Part shown: positions 9,100 to 18,465 of the stretch, in pieces | Numbering within the stretch: the first letter of the stretch is position 1 | Layout: the number at the start of each line of letters is the position of its first letter | Assembly (NCBI RefSeq): GCF_016862455.1 | Contig: NZ_BOMZ01000036.1 | Coordinates: 1 to 64,000, forward strand | DNA: 64,000 bases | Origin: Actinoplanes utahensis | GTDB taxonomy: Bacteria > Actinomycetota > Actinomycetes > Mycobacteriales > Micromonosporaceae | Direction: 5' to 3' | Program-made: the position numbers and the translations under genes | The notes under the pieces: model-generated | Seen by the model: only the letters and a program-made list of their open reading frames with translations | What the model was told of the DNA's origin: nothing | Databases searched by the model: none

Positions 9100-12000
9100 A
9101 TGGCAGTACGGCATCGCCGTACCCTGATCGCGCTCGCCGCCACACTGGTTCTCACCGGTGGCGGCTGCGCGATCGCCGAAGACAACGACGACAGCACCGC
9201 GCGGCTCGCACAGGAGCAGCCGGCAGCCGCGAAGACCGCGTCGAGCGGGACTCCGGCGTCACCGGCGCCGGGGAAGAAGGCACCTGCCGCGGCCGAGAAG
9301 GCGCAGACCGAGGTGCGCCGCAACAGCGCGGCGGTCAAGTCCGCGCCCGAGGACGTGTTCCGGCCGGTCGACACCACCGTGGATCCGAGCGGTGAGCAGC
9401 ACGTCCGGTTCCACCGCACCCACCAGGGACTGCCGGTGCTCGGCGGGGACTTCGTGGTCCACTCCGACGCGTCCGGCAACTTCCGGAGCGCGACGGTGGC
9501 TCAGGACCAGGTGATCGACGTCCCGGCGACGGCGAAGATCAGCCGGCAACAGGCGATCAAGACCGCCGGGCTCCGCGGCAAGGTCGAGGCTCGACTGGTC
9601 GTCGACGCTCTCGACGGCAAGCCCGCGCTCGCCTGGGAGATCACCGGCGCCGAAAAGGTGGTCGTCGTCGACGCGACGACCGGGAAGGTCCGGCTCTCCT
9701 ACGAGACCGTGCACACCGGGGAGAAGGGCACCGGTAAGGGCCTGCACGTCGGGGACGTCGAGTTGAACACCACGAAGCGGGCGGACGGCGTCTACACGCT
9801 GACCGACCCGGATCGTGGCGGCAACACCGTCCGCGACGCGCTCAACAACGACTACTACTCGCAGATCGGGGCGTCCGCCGAGCTCACCGACGCGGACAAC
9901 GCGTGGGGCGACGGCACCCGCCTCGATCGCGCCACCGACGGCGTCGACGTGCTCTACAGCATGGCGAAGACCTGGGACTACCTCCAGGAGACGTTCGGCC
10001 GCTCGGGTCTGTTCAACGACGGCAAGGGCACGACCGCCTACGTCCACGAGTTCGTGAAGCAGAACAACGCCTGGTGGAGCGGCACCTGCAGGTGCATGGC
10101 GTTCGGTGACGGCGACCCGGCCACCCGCAACCCCTATACGCCCATCGACATCGTCGCGCACGAGATGGCACACGGGCTCACCGACGCCACCGCCGACTTC
10201 GTGTACTCCGGCGAGTCCGGTGGCCTCAACGAGTCCAGCAGCGACATCTTCGGCACTCTGGTCGAGTTCTCCGCCGCCAATCCGGCCGACAAGCCGGACT
10301 ACACGATCAGTGAGAAGACCCGGCTCGACGGCACCCCGTCCCGCTGGATGGACGAACCCAGCAAGGACGGCAAGTCCGTCTCGTGCTGGACGCCGACCAC
10401 CAAGGACCTGGACGTGCACTACTCGTCCGGCATCGGCAACAAGTTCTTCTACAACCTGGCCGTCGGCAGCGGCGCCTCGGCCTGGGGCGACAGCAAGCCC
10501 TGCGGCAACGCCGCACCGGTGGTGGGCATCGGCAACGACAAGGCCGCCCGGATCTGGTACCGCGCGCTCACCCTCTACATGGTCTCCAACTCCAACTACG
10601 CCAACGCCCGGGAAGCCACCCTGAGCGCGGCCGCTGACCTCTACGGCGCCGACAGCGTCGAGCGGAACACCGTCGACGTTGCCTGGCGCGCCGTCGGTCT
10701 GGACGGCACGCAGCTGCCCTACGGCACGCCGTCGATGCTGCCGTTCCCGGACAGCTCGCCCGCCGCCGAGATCGGCAAACCGGTTCGGATTCAGGCCGCC
10801 GCCACCGACCCGCAGAAGCAGCAGCTGACCTTCAGCGCCACCGGGCTGCCCGCCGGCGTGACGATCGACGCGAACGGCCTGATCAGCGGTACGCCCATTA
10901 TCCGGGGACGGCCACTGAGCAAGATCACCGTGACCGATCCCGACGGCAACAGCGACTACGACTACCTGCTCTGGGTCGTCAAGGGTCCGCCGGTGATGAA
11001 GCTGATCGCCCCGACCATGACGGGATACGTGGAGACGCCCGTCTTCCGCGGTTTCGGTGCGACGTTCACCGAGGAACCGGACATCGACGATCAGCCGTGG
11101 GATGCGTTCAAGGTGACCGCGACCGGCCTGCCGGAGGGCCTCGACCTGTCGGTTCCGAAGCCGGTCCCCGGTAGCGGCCTCTACGTCGCCAGCATCACCG
11201 GCATCCCGACGAAGGCCGGCTCCGGAACCACGGTGCTGACCGGCACCGACCCTGACGGCAACCAGGTCTCCGGCTCGATCCAGTGGGAGATCCTCCCGGC
11301 CGGTCTGCCGGCTGAGCCGAACAACCTCACCGTCATCCCCGAAGGCGCCGGCGTCGCGACCCTGGCCTGGGAGCCGCCGACCTCCCAGGCCGGAACCTCG
11401 ACGCGAACCGGTTACGTCGTCCGGGTCACCCCGGGCACCGAGACCAAGCTCAAGGCCAGCGCCCAGACGCACACCGTCTCCGGGCTCGACCCCCGGCAGA
11501 CCTACACCTTCAGCGTGCACGCGACGAGCAAGGCCGGTGACGGAGCGGCGAAGACCGTCACGATCGCCCCGGCCACCGCCTCGCTGAGTCTGTCGGCGAC
11601 GGTGATCACCGACGGTCAGGCGGTCACGCTCAGCGGCAAGGTCCTCCAGGGTTCCTCGCCGATCGCCAACACCACCGCAACGCTGGAGCAACTCGCCGCC
11701 GGCAGCAGCACCTGGGTTCGGGTGAGCTCGGTCCAGCTGTACTCCAACGGGGCCTGGCAGGCCTCGGTCCGCCCCACGGTCACGACCGCCTACCGGCTGC
11801 GTTTCGACGGCCGCGCCGGCATCTGGCCGGCCACCTCCCCGGCCCCGTGGATCGCGGTCCGCTACGCCGTCTCCGCCAAGCCCGCCACCGCCACCCCGAA
11901 GGCGGGCCAGAAGATCACGATCGGCGGTTCGGGCCGCCCCGTGCGTGCCGGCACCCTGGTCACCCTGCAACACGCGGTCGGCGGCCGCTGGGTCGACCTG

Positions 12001-12144
12001 GCCACCACCAGGATGTACTCCAACGGCGCGTACTCGTTCTCCCGCGCCTTCACCCGCGGCACCTGGACACTGCGGGTCGTCGTCGCCGGCGGCACCCAGA
12101 ACGCCACCGGCATCAGCGGCAACTTCACCGTCAAAGCAAGCTGA
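9100..12144 (+). CDS. Secreted thermolysin-like M4 metalloprotease with Ig/Fn3 repeats
   Basis: Large secreted zinc protease of 1014 residues. An N-terminal signal (to about 25; LTGGGC is only a marginal lipobox) precedes an FTP/PepSY-type propeptide (about 90-230) and the M4 catalytic domain. The zinc site is HEMAH at about 354-358 with the distal Glu in GGLNESSSD about 20 residues on. After about residue 550 come two putative Ig-like (He-PIG) modules containing repeated TDPDGN motifs, a fibronectin III-like module (PNNLTVIP to about 830) and two beta-rich modules at the end, probably for substrate or wall binding. The ATG at 9100 has GGGGGAC upstream. A strong terminator follows. It is a monocistronic insertion in the conserved block. 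Confidence 0.93.
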   Translation: MAVRHRRTLIALAATLVLTGGGCAIAEDNDDSTARLAQEQPAAAKTASSGTPASPAPGKKAPAAAEKAQTEVRRNSAAVKSAPEDVFRPVDTTVDPSGEQHVRFHRTHQGLPVLGGDFVVHSDASGNFRSATVAQDQVIDVPATAKISRQQAIKTAGLRGKVEARLVVDALDGKPALAWEITGAEKVVVVDATTGKVRLSYETVHTGEKGTGKGLHVGDVELNTTKRADGVYTLTDPDRGGNTVRDALNNDYYSQIGASAELTDADNAWGDGTRLDRATDGVDVLYSMAKTWDYLQETFGRSGLFNDGKGTTAYVHEFVKQNNAWWSGTCRCMAFGDGDPATRNPYTPIDIVAHEMAHGLTDATADFVYSGESGGLNESSSDIFGTLVEFSAANPADKPDYTISEKTRLDGTPSRWMDEPSKDGKSVSCWTPTTKDLDVHYSSGIGNKFFYNLAVGSGASAWGDSKPCGNAAPVVGIGNDKAARIWYRALTLYMVSNSNYANAREATLSAAADLYGADSVERNTVDVAWRAVGLDGTQLPYGTPSMLPFPDSSPAAEIGKPVRIQAAATDPQKQQLTFSATGLPAGVTIDANGLISGTPIIRGRPLSKITVTDPDGNSDYDYLLWVVKGPPVMKLIAPTMTGYVETPVFRGFGATFTEEPDIDDQPWDAFKVTATGLPEGLDLSVPKPVPGSGLYVASITGIPTKAGSGTTVLTGTDPDGNQVSGSIQWEILPAGLPAEPNNLTVIPEGAGVATLAWEPPTSQAGTSTRTGYVVRVTPGTETKLKASAQTHTVSGLDPRQTYTFSVHATSKAGDGAAKTVTIAPATASLSLSATVITDGQAVTLSGKVLQGSSPIANTTATLEQLAAGSSTWVRVSSVQLYSNGAWQASVRPTVTTAYRLRFDGRAGIWPATSPAPWIAVRYAVSAKPATATPKAGQKITIGGSGRPVRAGTLVTLQHAVGGRWVDLATTRMYSNGAYSFSRAFTRGTWTLRVVVAGGTQNATGISGNFTVKAS

Positions 12145-12152
12145 TCGGTGAG

Positions 12153-12190
12153 AGAGGCGGGCCGGGTCACTCCCGGTCCGCCTCTTTTTT
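12153..12190 (+). terminator. Rho-independent terminator after M4 protease gene
   Basis: A 14-bp stem with a single G-U pair (AGAGGCGGGCCGGG against CCCGGTCCGCCTCT) around a 5-nt loop is followed by six T residues. It starts 8 nt after the stop codon and is one of the most canonical terminators in the window. Confidence 0.93.
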
Positions 12191-12201
12191 CGGCCCTTTC
12201 G

Positions 12202-12310
12202 CGGTACGGGTCAACGACCGCCCTCCGCCGGATCCGATCGTCCCGTGGCTCCCGCGCGAGGTGGCCGCCGGTTCGGGCCGCAGCGCGGCCACCGGGCCGA
12301 AGGCGATGGT
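12202..12310. repeat. Dispersed intergenic repeat, copy A
   Basis: About 105 bp that align with 53344-53447. Shared blocks include CGGTACGGG, CCGCCCTC, TCCCGTGGC, CGCGAGG and ACGCGGCC/GCGCGGCC, with the same order and spacing. Both copies lie between convergent genes. A further palindromic stretch follows at 12319-12359 (CCCCC with GGGGG, then GCGGG with CCCGC around a 9-nt loop). No convincing gene is seen in 12191-12454. Confidence 0.6.
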
Positions 12311-12454
12311 CACCGCTACCCCCATGACCGCGGCGGGCATGCATGACCCGCACCGGGGGACGGTCGTGAGGCGACGCCTGCCGTGGCCGCCGCGAGTCAC
12401 CGGACGGGCGGGATCCGGCGACGGCGGCCGGCAACCCGTACCACATCAGGGTTT

Positions 12455-13453
12455 TCAGCCCCCGAAGAACCATTTCTGGAAGAAGTTCTTGCGGTTCGGG
12501 CTGTTGTGGACGGTCGGGGTCTCGTCGAGCGTGGGTGTGCTCGGCGGGATCGGGCGCGGCCGTGGCGGGGGCACGTGGTTGACCCGCGCGGTGCGGTAGA
12601 CCGTCGGTGGCGGCTGCGGCTGGCTCGGGTCCAGGTGCAGGTTGTTGAGCAGGTCGCGCAGTTCCTCGGCAGTGGGCCGGGACGCCGGGTCGTTGTTCAT
12701 GCCGTAGCGCAGCACATCGGTGAGCTGCCGCGGCACGCCCGGAAGGTCCGGGATCGGGTGGTTGAAGAGGTCCATCAGGGTGAGGATGCTGGGGCTGCGG
12801 TTGGAGTCCCAGCGCGGCGGGCGGCCGTTCATCACCGCGTAGAGACTCGCGCAGAGCGCGTAGACGTCGGCGGCGCCGGACGGGCTGTCGTGGCGGAACA
12901 TCTCCGGCGGCGCATAGGCGGGCGTGAGCACCTCGAGGGTCACCGAGGAGTCGCGCATCTCGCCGAGCACGGCCAGGCCGAAGTCGGCGAGGACGGCCGT
13001 GTTGAACTCGGAGTAGAGAATGTTCGCCGGCTTCACGTCGCGGTGCAGGACGCCGTTGGCGTGCGAGTGCACCAGCGCGTCCGCGATCTTGATGCCGACG
13101 TCCCGGGTCTCGGCCGCGGTGAGCGGGGACACACGCATCCGATCCAGGTACGACCCGTCGCAGAGTTCCATGATCAGGTAGGGATGCTGATCGACCGTCA
13201 CGCCCACGTCGAACAGGTCGACCACGTGCGGATGCGACGACATGCGCCCGGCAGCCCGCGCCTCGCGCAGGAATCGCGCCTGGTCACGGGCGTTGTCGAG
13301 GGTTCGATTCTCGACCTTGATGGCGACCTCGCGGCCGACGGAGTCCTGCGTGGCCCGATAGACGGTGGCATATCCACCACGGGCCATAACCGACAAACCG
13401 GACATGCCCGGCACGTATGGTACGGGTAGGGCGCCAGGCGGAGTCTCCGTCAC
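12455..13453 (-). CDS. Soluble serine/threonine protein kinase
   Basis: Hanks-type kinase of 332 residues. Seen motifs are a glycine-poor loop ARGGYATVY, the VAIKV lysine, HRDVKPANIL catalytic loop, DFG, and TPAYAPPEMF in the P+1 region. The glycine-rich loop lacks two of the three usual glycines, but the catalytic Lys, Asp and DFG are present, so activity is likely. A proline-rich tail (about 280-320) ends in the aromatic sequence FFQKWFFGG. No transmembrane or PASTA segment is present, unlike PknB. The GTG start is at 13451-13453. It lies 31 bp behind the cyclase gene in the same direction, so it is probably its co-transcribed partner. Confidence 0.9.
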   Translation of the reverse strand: MTETPPGALPVPYVPGMSGLSVMARGGYATVYRATQDSVGREVAIKVENRTLDNARDQARFLREARAAGRMSSHPHVVDLFDVGVTVDQHPYLIMELCDGSYLDRMRVSPLTAAETRDVGIKIADALVHSHANGVLHRDVKPANILYSEFNTAVLADFGLAVLGEMRDSSVTLEVLTPAYAPPEMFRHDSPSGAADVYALCASLYAVMNGRPPRWDSNRSPSILTLMDLFNHPIPDLPGVPRQLTDVLRYGMNNDPASRPTAEELRDLLNNLHLDPSQPQPPPTVYRTARVNHVPPPRPRPIPPSTPTLDETPTVHNSPNRKNFFQKWFFGG

Positions 13454-13484
13454 GAGATAGAAAATACGCCAGCCGCTGCGGAGA

Positions 13485-16400
13485 TCATCCGGGCACGTCA
13501 GACGCGTAGGCGACAGTTTCCTCCACGACGGTCACCGAGAGGGTGTCCCGCAGCTCCTCGGCGGCCGTCCGCTCGCTCGCCTGCTCGGTCGAATAGGCCA
13601 GCCGGACCGCCTCCTCCGCCGAGGCGCGGGCCTCCTCGCACCGGTCCGCGGCGGCCAGAACCCGGGCCCGGACCATCGCCGAGATCACCCCGCTGCGGAC
13701 GTCCTCCGCGGACGCCTCACCGGCCCGGCCGATCCAGGTCAGGGCCGACTCCACCCGGCCGTCGGCGAGCAGGGCGGAGGCGTACGACGCCAGCGCGTGC
13801 CGCCGGGAGAACAACAGCGACGGCTGTGACGTGTCGCTCGCGATCGGCGCCAGCAGCCCGATCGCGGTCCCCGCGTCCCCGGCCCGCATCCGCGCCTCGG
13901 CCAGCAGCACCCGCGGGCCGACCTGTGCCGGGGCGAGCGGATTGTGCGGCTCGACAGCGGTCATCACCCGCCGCGCGTCGGCCTCCGCGGTCGCCAGGTC
14001 GCCGCGTTGCAGCGCCACGAAGCCGCGCAGGGTCCCGGCCATCCCGAGCAGCAGCGGGTGCCCGGTCCGGTCGGCGTACCCCAGGGCGTCGGTGAGCAGG
14101 TCGTAGGCGTGCTCCGGCTCGTTCAGCCCGCGGGCGATCGCACCGCGGACGACGAGCGCGAGCCCGCAACCCCAGTCGTCGTTCACTTCGAGGAACTCCC
14201 GGTACGCCCGGCGGGCCTGCCCGTCGGCGGCGCCGAGATCACCGAGTTCGGCGGCCGCGTACGCCTCGACGACCCGCAGCGTGCCGACCGCCCACCCCTC
14301 ACCGACCCGATCGCCGAACGGCAGGAACAGCCGGGCCAACCGGCGCGCCTCCTGCAACCGGCCGGCCAGCAGCCGGGCGAACGCCGTGGTGCCGCGCAGC
14401 CACGACCGCCCGACCGGGTCGCCGAGCTCGGCGAAGAGCCGGGCCGCCCGGCCGAGCACCGCGTCGGTGCCGGCGAAGTCGCCGCGGGTGGTGGTCACCC
14501 AGGCCAGGTTCTGCAGCGCCCAGGCCTGTCCGTGCCGGTCCCCGGCGGCGAGCGTGACCTGGTACGCCGCGGCGAACCGGCTGCTCGCCTGGCTCAGCTT
14601 GCCGGACAGGAAGTCGGCCATGCCGAGGCGGCGCATCGCGTTGGCCCGCTCCGGTAGCAGCTGAGCCTCGGTGGCGATCTCCAGAGCCTCCTGCCACCCG
14701 GCGACGGCCCGGCCGGTGTCGCCGAGCGCCTCGTAGGCCCGGCCGACCACGATCATCGCCTCGGCCCGGCAGACCGGTTCCCCGGCGGAGGCGGCGGCGA
14801 TCTTCTCCCCGTACGCCAGCGCCTCCTCGGCCCGGCCCAGGCGCAGCAGCGCACGGGCGTGCACCAGCTGGTCGGGCAGCGGCAGGTCGCCCTGGGCCAG
14901 GGTGGTGGCGCGTTCGGCGTACTCCAGGGCGGCGGCCGGCTCGATGTCGGCCAGCGCGCGCCGCGCCATCCGGCCGAGCGCGGCGACCCCGAGCGGGGCC
15001 ACCTCGCGGGCCGGGGCGTCCGGGCGCAGCCGCACCGCGTCGGCCAGCTCGATCGCGTGCTCGGCGTGGGTGGCGATGAACGCGTCCCGCTCGCCGCCGG
15101 TCAGATTGAGCCGGACCGCGCCGTCGTGGCCGGGCCGGTCCACCGTCTCCGGCGCCGCCCAGGCGGCCAGGTAGGCGTGCCGCTCGGCCAGGTCCGCCTT
15201 GCCGATGCCCGCGTACGCCGCCTCGCGCATCAGCGGGGTGGTGAACTGGAACCCGCCCCGCGACCGGTGCAGCATGCGGCGCTGCAACAGCTCGTCGACA
15301 GCCCGTTCCAGCTCGACGGCGACCACCACGTCGGGCCGGGAGTCGGCGACCACACGCCGCTCCTGCAGCGCCTCCAGGACTCCGCTGGGCACCGTCGTCC
15401 CGGCGACCGAGGCGTCCCGCAGCACCGACCGCGGCGCCGGCGACAGGGCGTCGATACGGGCGGCGAGCACGGCCGCCAGATCCCGGGAGAGCAGCCGGCT
15501 GCCCAGGGAACCGGCCGCCAACTGCCACCGCCCGGCCGCGTTGGCGCCGACCGCCGGGGTGAGCGCGCCCCGTTCCATCAGCAGGGTGACCATCTCGGCC
15601 AGATAGAACGGGTTGCCCTGGGCGGTGGCGAGCAGCCGGTCGCTGTCCGGCTGGGGCAGCTTGCCGCCGCTGAGGTAGGAGGTGAGCAGCCGGGACGCGT
15701 CCGCGCCGCGCAGCGGAGGCAGGTTGTGCACCTCGGCGTCGGCGAGCCGGGTCATCGCGCCGGAGGACCGCACCAGCTCGGGGCGGGCGAGCAGCAGCAC
15801 GACGGCCGGCCCGTCCAGCCGGTTCACGGTGCGGCCGATCGCGTCGAGCGTGGTGTCGGTGGCGTCGTGCAGGTCGTCCACGATCACCACCAGCGGTTCC
15901 TCGGCGGCGAGCGCGTTCAGCAGGTCGGCCACGGCGACCGAGATGGCCTCGGCGTCGGTGCGTTTGGCGCTGGGCGGCCAGTCGGCGGGGGCGGCCGGGC
16001 CGATCGGGCGGTCCGGGGCCTCGCCGTAGCCCAGCAGGACCAGCAGGCGGTCGCTGTCCAGGGTGACGTTGAGCCGGCCGCCGAGTTTGCGCAGCCGCTC
16101 CTCGACGACCGTGCGGGCGACCGTGGTGGCGACGTCCTTGGGCAGGCCGGCGGCCTTGCGGACGATGTCGGCGAGCGGGGCGTACCGCCGGCGTTCGCCG
16201 AACGCGCGGCAGCGCACCCGCAGCACACGGGCGCCGTGTCCGGAGTAGCCGGTGGCCAGGCGTTTCACCTCGCCGGCGAACCGGGACTTGCCGATCCCGG
16301 CCTCGGCCGTCATCACGATGATCTTCGGAGTGCGGTTGTCGATCGCCTCGGCCAGCGCGCCGGAGACCCGGCCCAGCTCGGCCTCCCGGCCCACGAACGG

Positions 16401-17084
16401 CGCCTCGTCGCCCACCCCCGACCGGGTGCCCGGCGCGTCGTGCAGGCCGAGTAACTCGTAGGTGGGCACCGGCTCCCGCTTGCCCTTGAGCCGCAGTGGC
16501 CGCAACTGCCGCCAGGAGGCCACGTGCCGGGTGCCGGCGCTGGTCCGCTCACCGGCGTAGACCGTGCCCACCGCGGCGGCGTCGGCCAGCCGGGCCGCGG
16601 TGTTCACCGTGTCGCCGATGACCGTGTACTCGATGCCGGCCTGCACACCGGCCACCACTTCTCCGGTGTTCAGCCCGACCCGCAGACCGAGCGGCGCGCC
16701 GCCGCCCCGTTCGTCGTCGAGCACCCGGCGGACCGCCCGCTGCATGCTCAGCGCCGCCCGGACCGCCCGCTCGGCGTCGTCCTCGTGGGCCACCGGGGCG
16801 CCGAAGACCGCCATGATCCCGTCGCCGGTCAGCTTGTCGACGTGCCCGCCGAACGTCTTGACCGCGCCGGCCAGCGACGCCAGCACCCGGTCGGTGACGG
16901 CGCCGACCCGTTCCGGGTCGAGGTCCTCGGAGAACGAGGTGAAGTCGGAGAGGTCGCCGAAGAGCACCGTGACGATGCGCCGCTCGGCGGCCGGCATCTG
17001 GGCGGCGACCGGTAACGCGGCCCCGCAGTGGTGACAGAAGCGGGCGCCGGGAACCGGAACGGTCCCGCAGACGGGGCAGGTCAC
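13485..17084 (-). CDS. Class III adenylate cyclase-AAA ATPase-TPR signalling protein
   Basis: 1199 residues. An N-terminal zinc ribbon (CPVCG ... CHHCG) is followed by a class III cyclase domain with both metal aspartates (FGDLSDF and TGDG), the substrate lysine (DKLTGDG), and IGDTVNTAARL giving the adenine-specifying Asp plus transition-state Asn and Arg. All key residues are present, so cAMP production is expected. A STAND-like ATPase follows (FVGREAEL, Walker A AEAGIGKS, Walker B VVIVDDL), then a long alpha-helical TPR region to the end. The start is set at GTG 17082-17084 because it overlaps the MBL stop as GTGA; a longer start at 17135 would intrude into that gene. It could feed cAMP to the Crp encoded at 4846. 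Confidence 0.9.
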   Translation of the reverse strand: MTCPVCGTVPVPGARFCHHCGAALPVAAQMPAAERRIVTVLFGDLSDFTSFSEDLDPERVGAVTDRVLASLAGAVKTFGGHVDKLTGDGIMAVFGAPVAHEDDAERAVRAALSMQRAVRRVLDDERGGGAPLGLRVGLNTGEVVAGVQAGIEYTVIGDTVNTAARLADAAAVGTVYAGERTSAGTRHVASWRQLRPLRLKGKREPVPTYELLGLHDAPGTRSGVGDEAPFVGREAELGRVSGALAEAIDNRTPKIIVMTAEAGIGKSRFAGEVKRLATGYSGHGARVLRVRCRAFGERRRYAPLADIVRKAAGLPKDVATTVARTVVEERLRKLGGRLNVTLDSDRLLVLLGYGEAPDRPIGPAAPADWPPSAKRTDAEAISVAVADLLNALAAEEPLVVIVDDLHDATDTTLDAIGRTVNRLDGPAVVLLLARPELVRSSGAMTRLADAEVHNLPPLRGADASRLLTSYLSGGKLPQPDSDRLLATAQGNPFYLAEMVTLLMERGALTPAVGANAAGRWQLAAGSLGSRLLSRDLAAVLAARIDALSPAPRSVLRDASVAGTTVPSGVLEALQERRVVADSRPDVVVAVELERAVDELLQRRMLHRSRGGFQFTTPLMREAAYAGIGKADLAERHAYLAAWAAPETVDRPGHDGAVRLNLTGGERDAFIATHAEHAIELADAVRLRPDAPAREVAPLGVAALGRMARRALADIEPAAALEYAERATTLAQGDLPLPDQLVHARALLRLGRAEEALAYGEKIAAASAGEPVCRAEAMIVVGRAYEALGDTGRAVAGWQEALEIATEAQLLPERANAMRRLGMADFLSGKLSQASSRFAAAYQVTLAAGDRHGQAWALQNLAWVTTTRGDFAGTDAVLGRAARLFAELGDPVGRSWLRGTTAFARLLAGRLQEARRLARLFLPFGDRVGEGWAVGTLRVVEAYAAAELGDLGAADGQARRAYREFLEVNDDWGCGLALVVRGAIARGLNEPEHAYDLLTDALGYADRTGHPLLLGMAGTLRGFVALQRGDLATAEADARRVMTAVEPHNPLAPAQVGPRVLLAEARMRAGDAGTAIGLLAPIASDTSQPSLLFSRRHALASYASALLADGRVESALTWIGRAGEASAEDVRSGVISAMVRARVLAAADRCEEARASAEEAVRLAYSTEQASERTAAEELRDTLSVTVVEETVAYASDVPG

Positions 17085-17878
17085 GGCTTTTCCTGTGGGT
17101 TGCGCAGATAGTCGAGCTGGGCGGCCGCGGACCATTCGGCGGCGAACCGCAGCGCCGGGTCGAGGTCGGGGTAGACCAGGTCCACGACGGCCGCGGGCGT
17201 GTCCGCTCCGGCGGCCATGGCGGCCGCGACCTGCGCCAGCCGCTCCCGGCGATGAGCGAGATAGAAGCGGGCACGCTCGGCGGTGTCGGTCCGGGCCGGT
17301 CCGTGGCCCGGCAACATCAACACCTCGGGGTACGCGCTGAGCAGCTCCAGACTGCCCAGGTACGCCCCGAGGTCGCCGTCGGGCGGGGCCACCACCGTGG
17401 TCCCGCGCCCGAGCATGGTGTCACCGGTGAACATCGCGGAAGAGCTCTCACACTCGACGAGGAAGGACACCGAGTCGCTGGTGTGCCCCGGAGTCTGCAG
17501 CACGCGTATTTCCAGCCCGTTCCCGTCCAGCGACTCGCTGGGGTCGAACGGCTCACCGCCCAGGCAGTGCACCGGTGAACCGGCCCGGACCGGCGCCCCG
17601 CCGAGCAGCTCGGAGAGGCGGGCGGCGCCCTCGACGTGATCGTGATGACCGTGTGTGATCAGGATGCGCTCGACCGGCCCGTGCTCGGCGATCCGGCGCA
17701 GATGACCCTCGTCCAGCGGGCCGGGGTCGACCACCGTGGCCCGGCCGGAGCCGGGCGCTCGCAAGATCCACGTGTTCGTGCCGTCCAGCGTCATCGGCCC
17801 CGGGTTGGGCGCCCGCAACAGCGTCACCCAACCCGGTAGCCGGTCGGTCTCGGCCGACTCGGGCTCAGCACCCCCCAT
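17081..17878 (-). CDS. Metallo-beta-lactamase fold hydrolase (LACTB2-like)
   Basis: 265-residue binuclear metal hydrolase. The metal motif THGHHDHVEG is intact; further ligands are in TPGHTSDS, FTGDTMLG and LPGHGPARTD. The C-terminal helical extension (YLAHRRERL) is typical of LACTB2-type members, some of which are endoribonucleases or thioesterases, so the substrate cannot be assigned. ATG 17876-17878 is chosen; upstream codons lack homology. The homologue in M. tuberculosis is Rv3677c, also beside crp and a RidA gene. Its stop overlaps the cyclase start. Confidence 0.9.
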   Translation of the reverse strand: MGGAEPESAETDRLPGWVTLLRAPNPGPMTLDGTNTWILRAPGSGRATVVDPGPLDEGHLRRIAEHGPVERILITHGHHDHVEGAARLSELLGGAPVRAGSPVHCLGGEPFDPSESLDGNGLEIRVLQTPGHTSDSVSFLVECESSSAMFTGDTMLGRGTTVVAPPDGDLGAYLGSLELLSAYPEVLMLPGHGPARTDTAERARFYLAHRRERLAQVAAAMAAGADTPAAVVDLVYPDLDPALRFAAEWSAAAQLDYLRNPQEKP

Positions 17879-17973
17879 GCCCCGAATCGTACGTCGGCCC
17901 GGCACCGTTCTTGGAGACACGATGTCCGATCCGGTCACCATCGGTGAGCAAATGCGGCCGAACCACCGCAAGA

Positions 17974-18465
17974 TCAGGCCACTTCGGCGATGACCTCGAC
18001 CTCGACCGGCGAGCCCAGCGGCAGCTCGGAGACCCCCACCGCGGCCCGTGCGTGCCGGCCCTGCTCGCCAAGGACGGCGGCGAAGAGGTCGGACGCACCG
18101 TTGATCACGGCGGGCTGGGCGGTGAAGCCCGGCGCCGACGCGACGAACCCGCCCACCTTGACGATCTTGACGATTCGGCCCAGACCGACCAGTGCCTCGA
18201 TCGCGGCCAGCGCGTTCAGAGCGCAGAGCCGGGCCAGCCCGGTCGCCTCCTCGACACTGACCTCGGCGCCGACCTTGCCCACCTGAGGCAGCTTGCCGTC
18301 GACGAACGGCAGCTGGCCGGAGACGTAGACGAGGTTGCCGGACTGGACGGCCGGCACGTACGACGCGACCGGCGCCGCCACCTTCGGCAGGGTCAGACCC
18401 AGCTCGGCCAGCTTCGCGTACGCGTCGACCGCGCCCGCACCGGCCACCGGAGCAGGCGTGGTCAC
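17974..18465 (-). CDS. RidA/YjgF-family protein
   Basis: 163 residues, homologous to Rv3678c. RidA proteins deaminate reactive enamine/imine intermediates from amino-acid metabolism. Family features are SGNLVYVSGQLPF, ALNALAAIEALVGLGRIVKIVKVGG and the C-terminal PLGSPVEVEVIAEV. The canonical catalytic Arg of RidA is not evident in the usual RAAVGVSELP segment: RAAVGV is present, but substrate contacts differ, as in other subfamilies. GTG start 18463-18465 overlaps the stop of the DUF4177 gene (GTGA), and the gene ends 95 bp before the MBL start. Confidence 0.88.
   Translation of the reverse strand: MTTPAPVAGAGAVDAYAKLAELGLTLPKVAAPVASYVPAVQSGNLVYVSGQLPFVDGKLPQVGKVGAEVSVEEATGLARLCALNALAAIEALVGLGRIVKIVKVGGFVASAPGFTAQPAVINGASDLFAAVLGEQGRHARAAVGVSELPLGSPVEVEVIAEVA

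Noticed and set aside
9259..11973. 904-codon minus-strand frame opposite the M4 protease
   Set aside because: No recognisable domain and a composition typical of antisense frames; the plus strand encodes clear M4 motifs.
12167..12400. 77-codon minus-strand frame after the M4 protease terminator
   Set aside because: Starts inside the spacer and ends within the terminator hairpin, no ribosome binding site, and overlaps the dispersed repeat.
14859..16454. 531-codon plus-strand frame opposite the cyclase-ATPase gene
   Set aside because: Low-complexity Arg/Gly/Gln/Val translation; the opposite strand has cyclase and Walker motifs.
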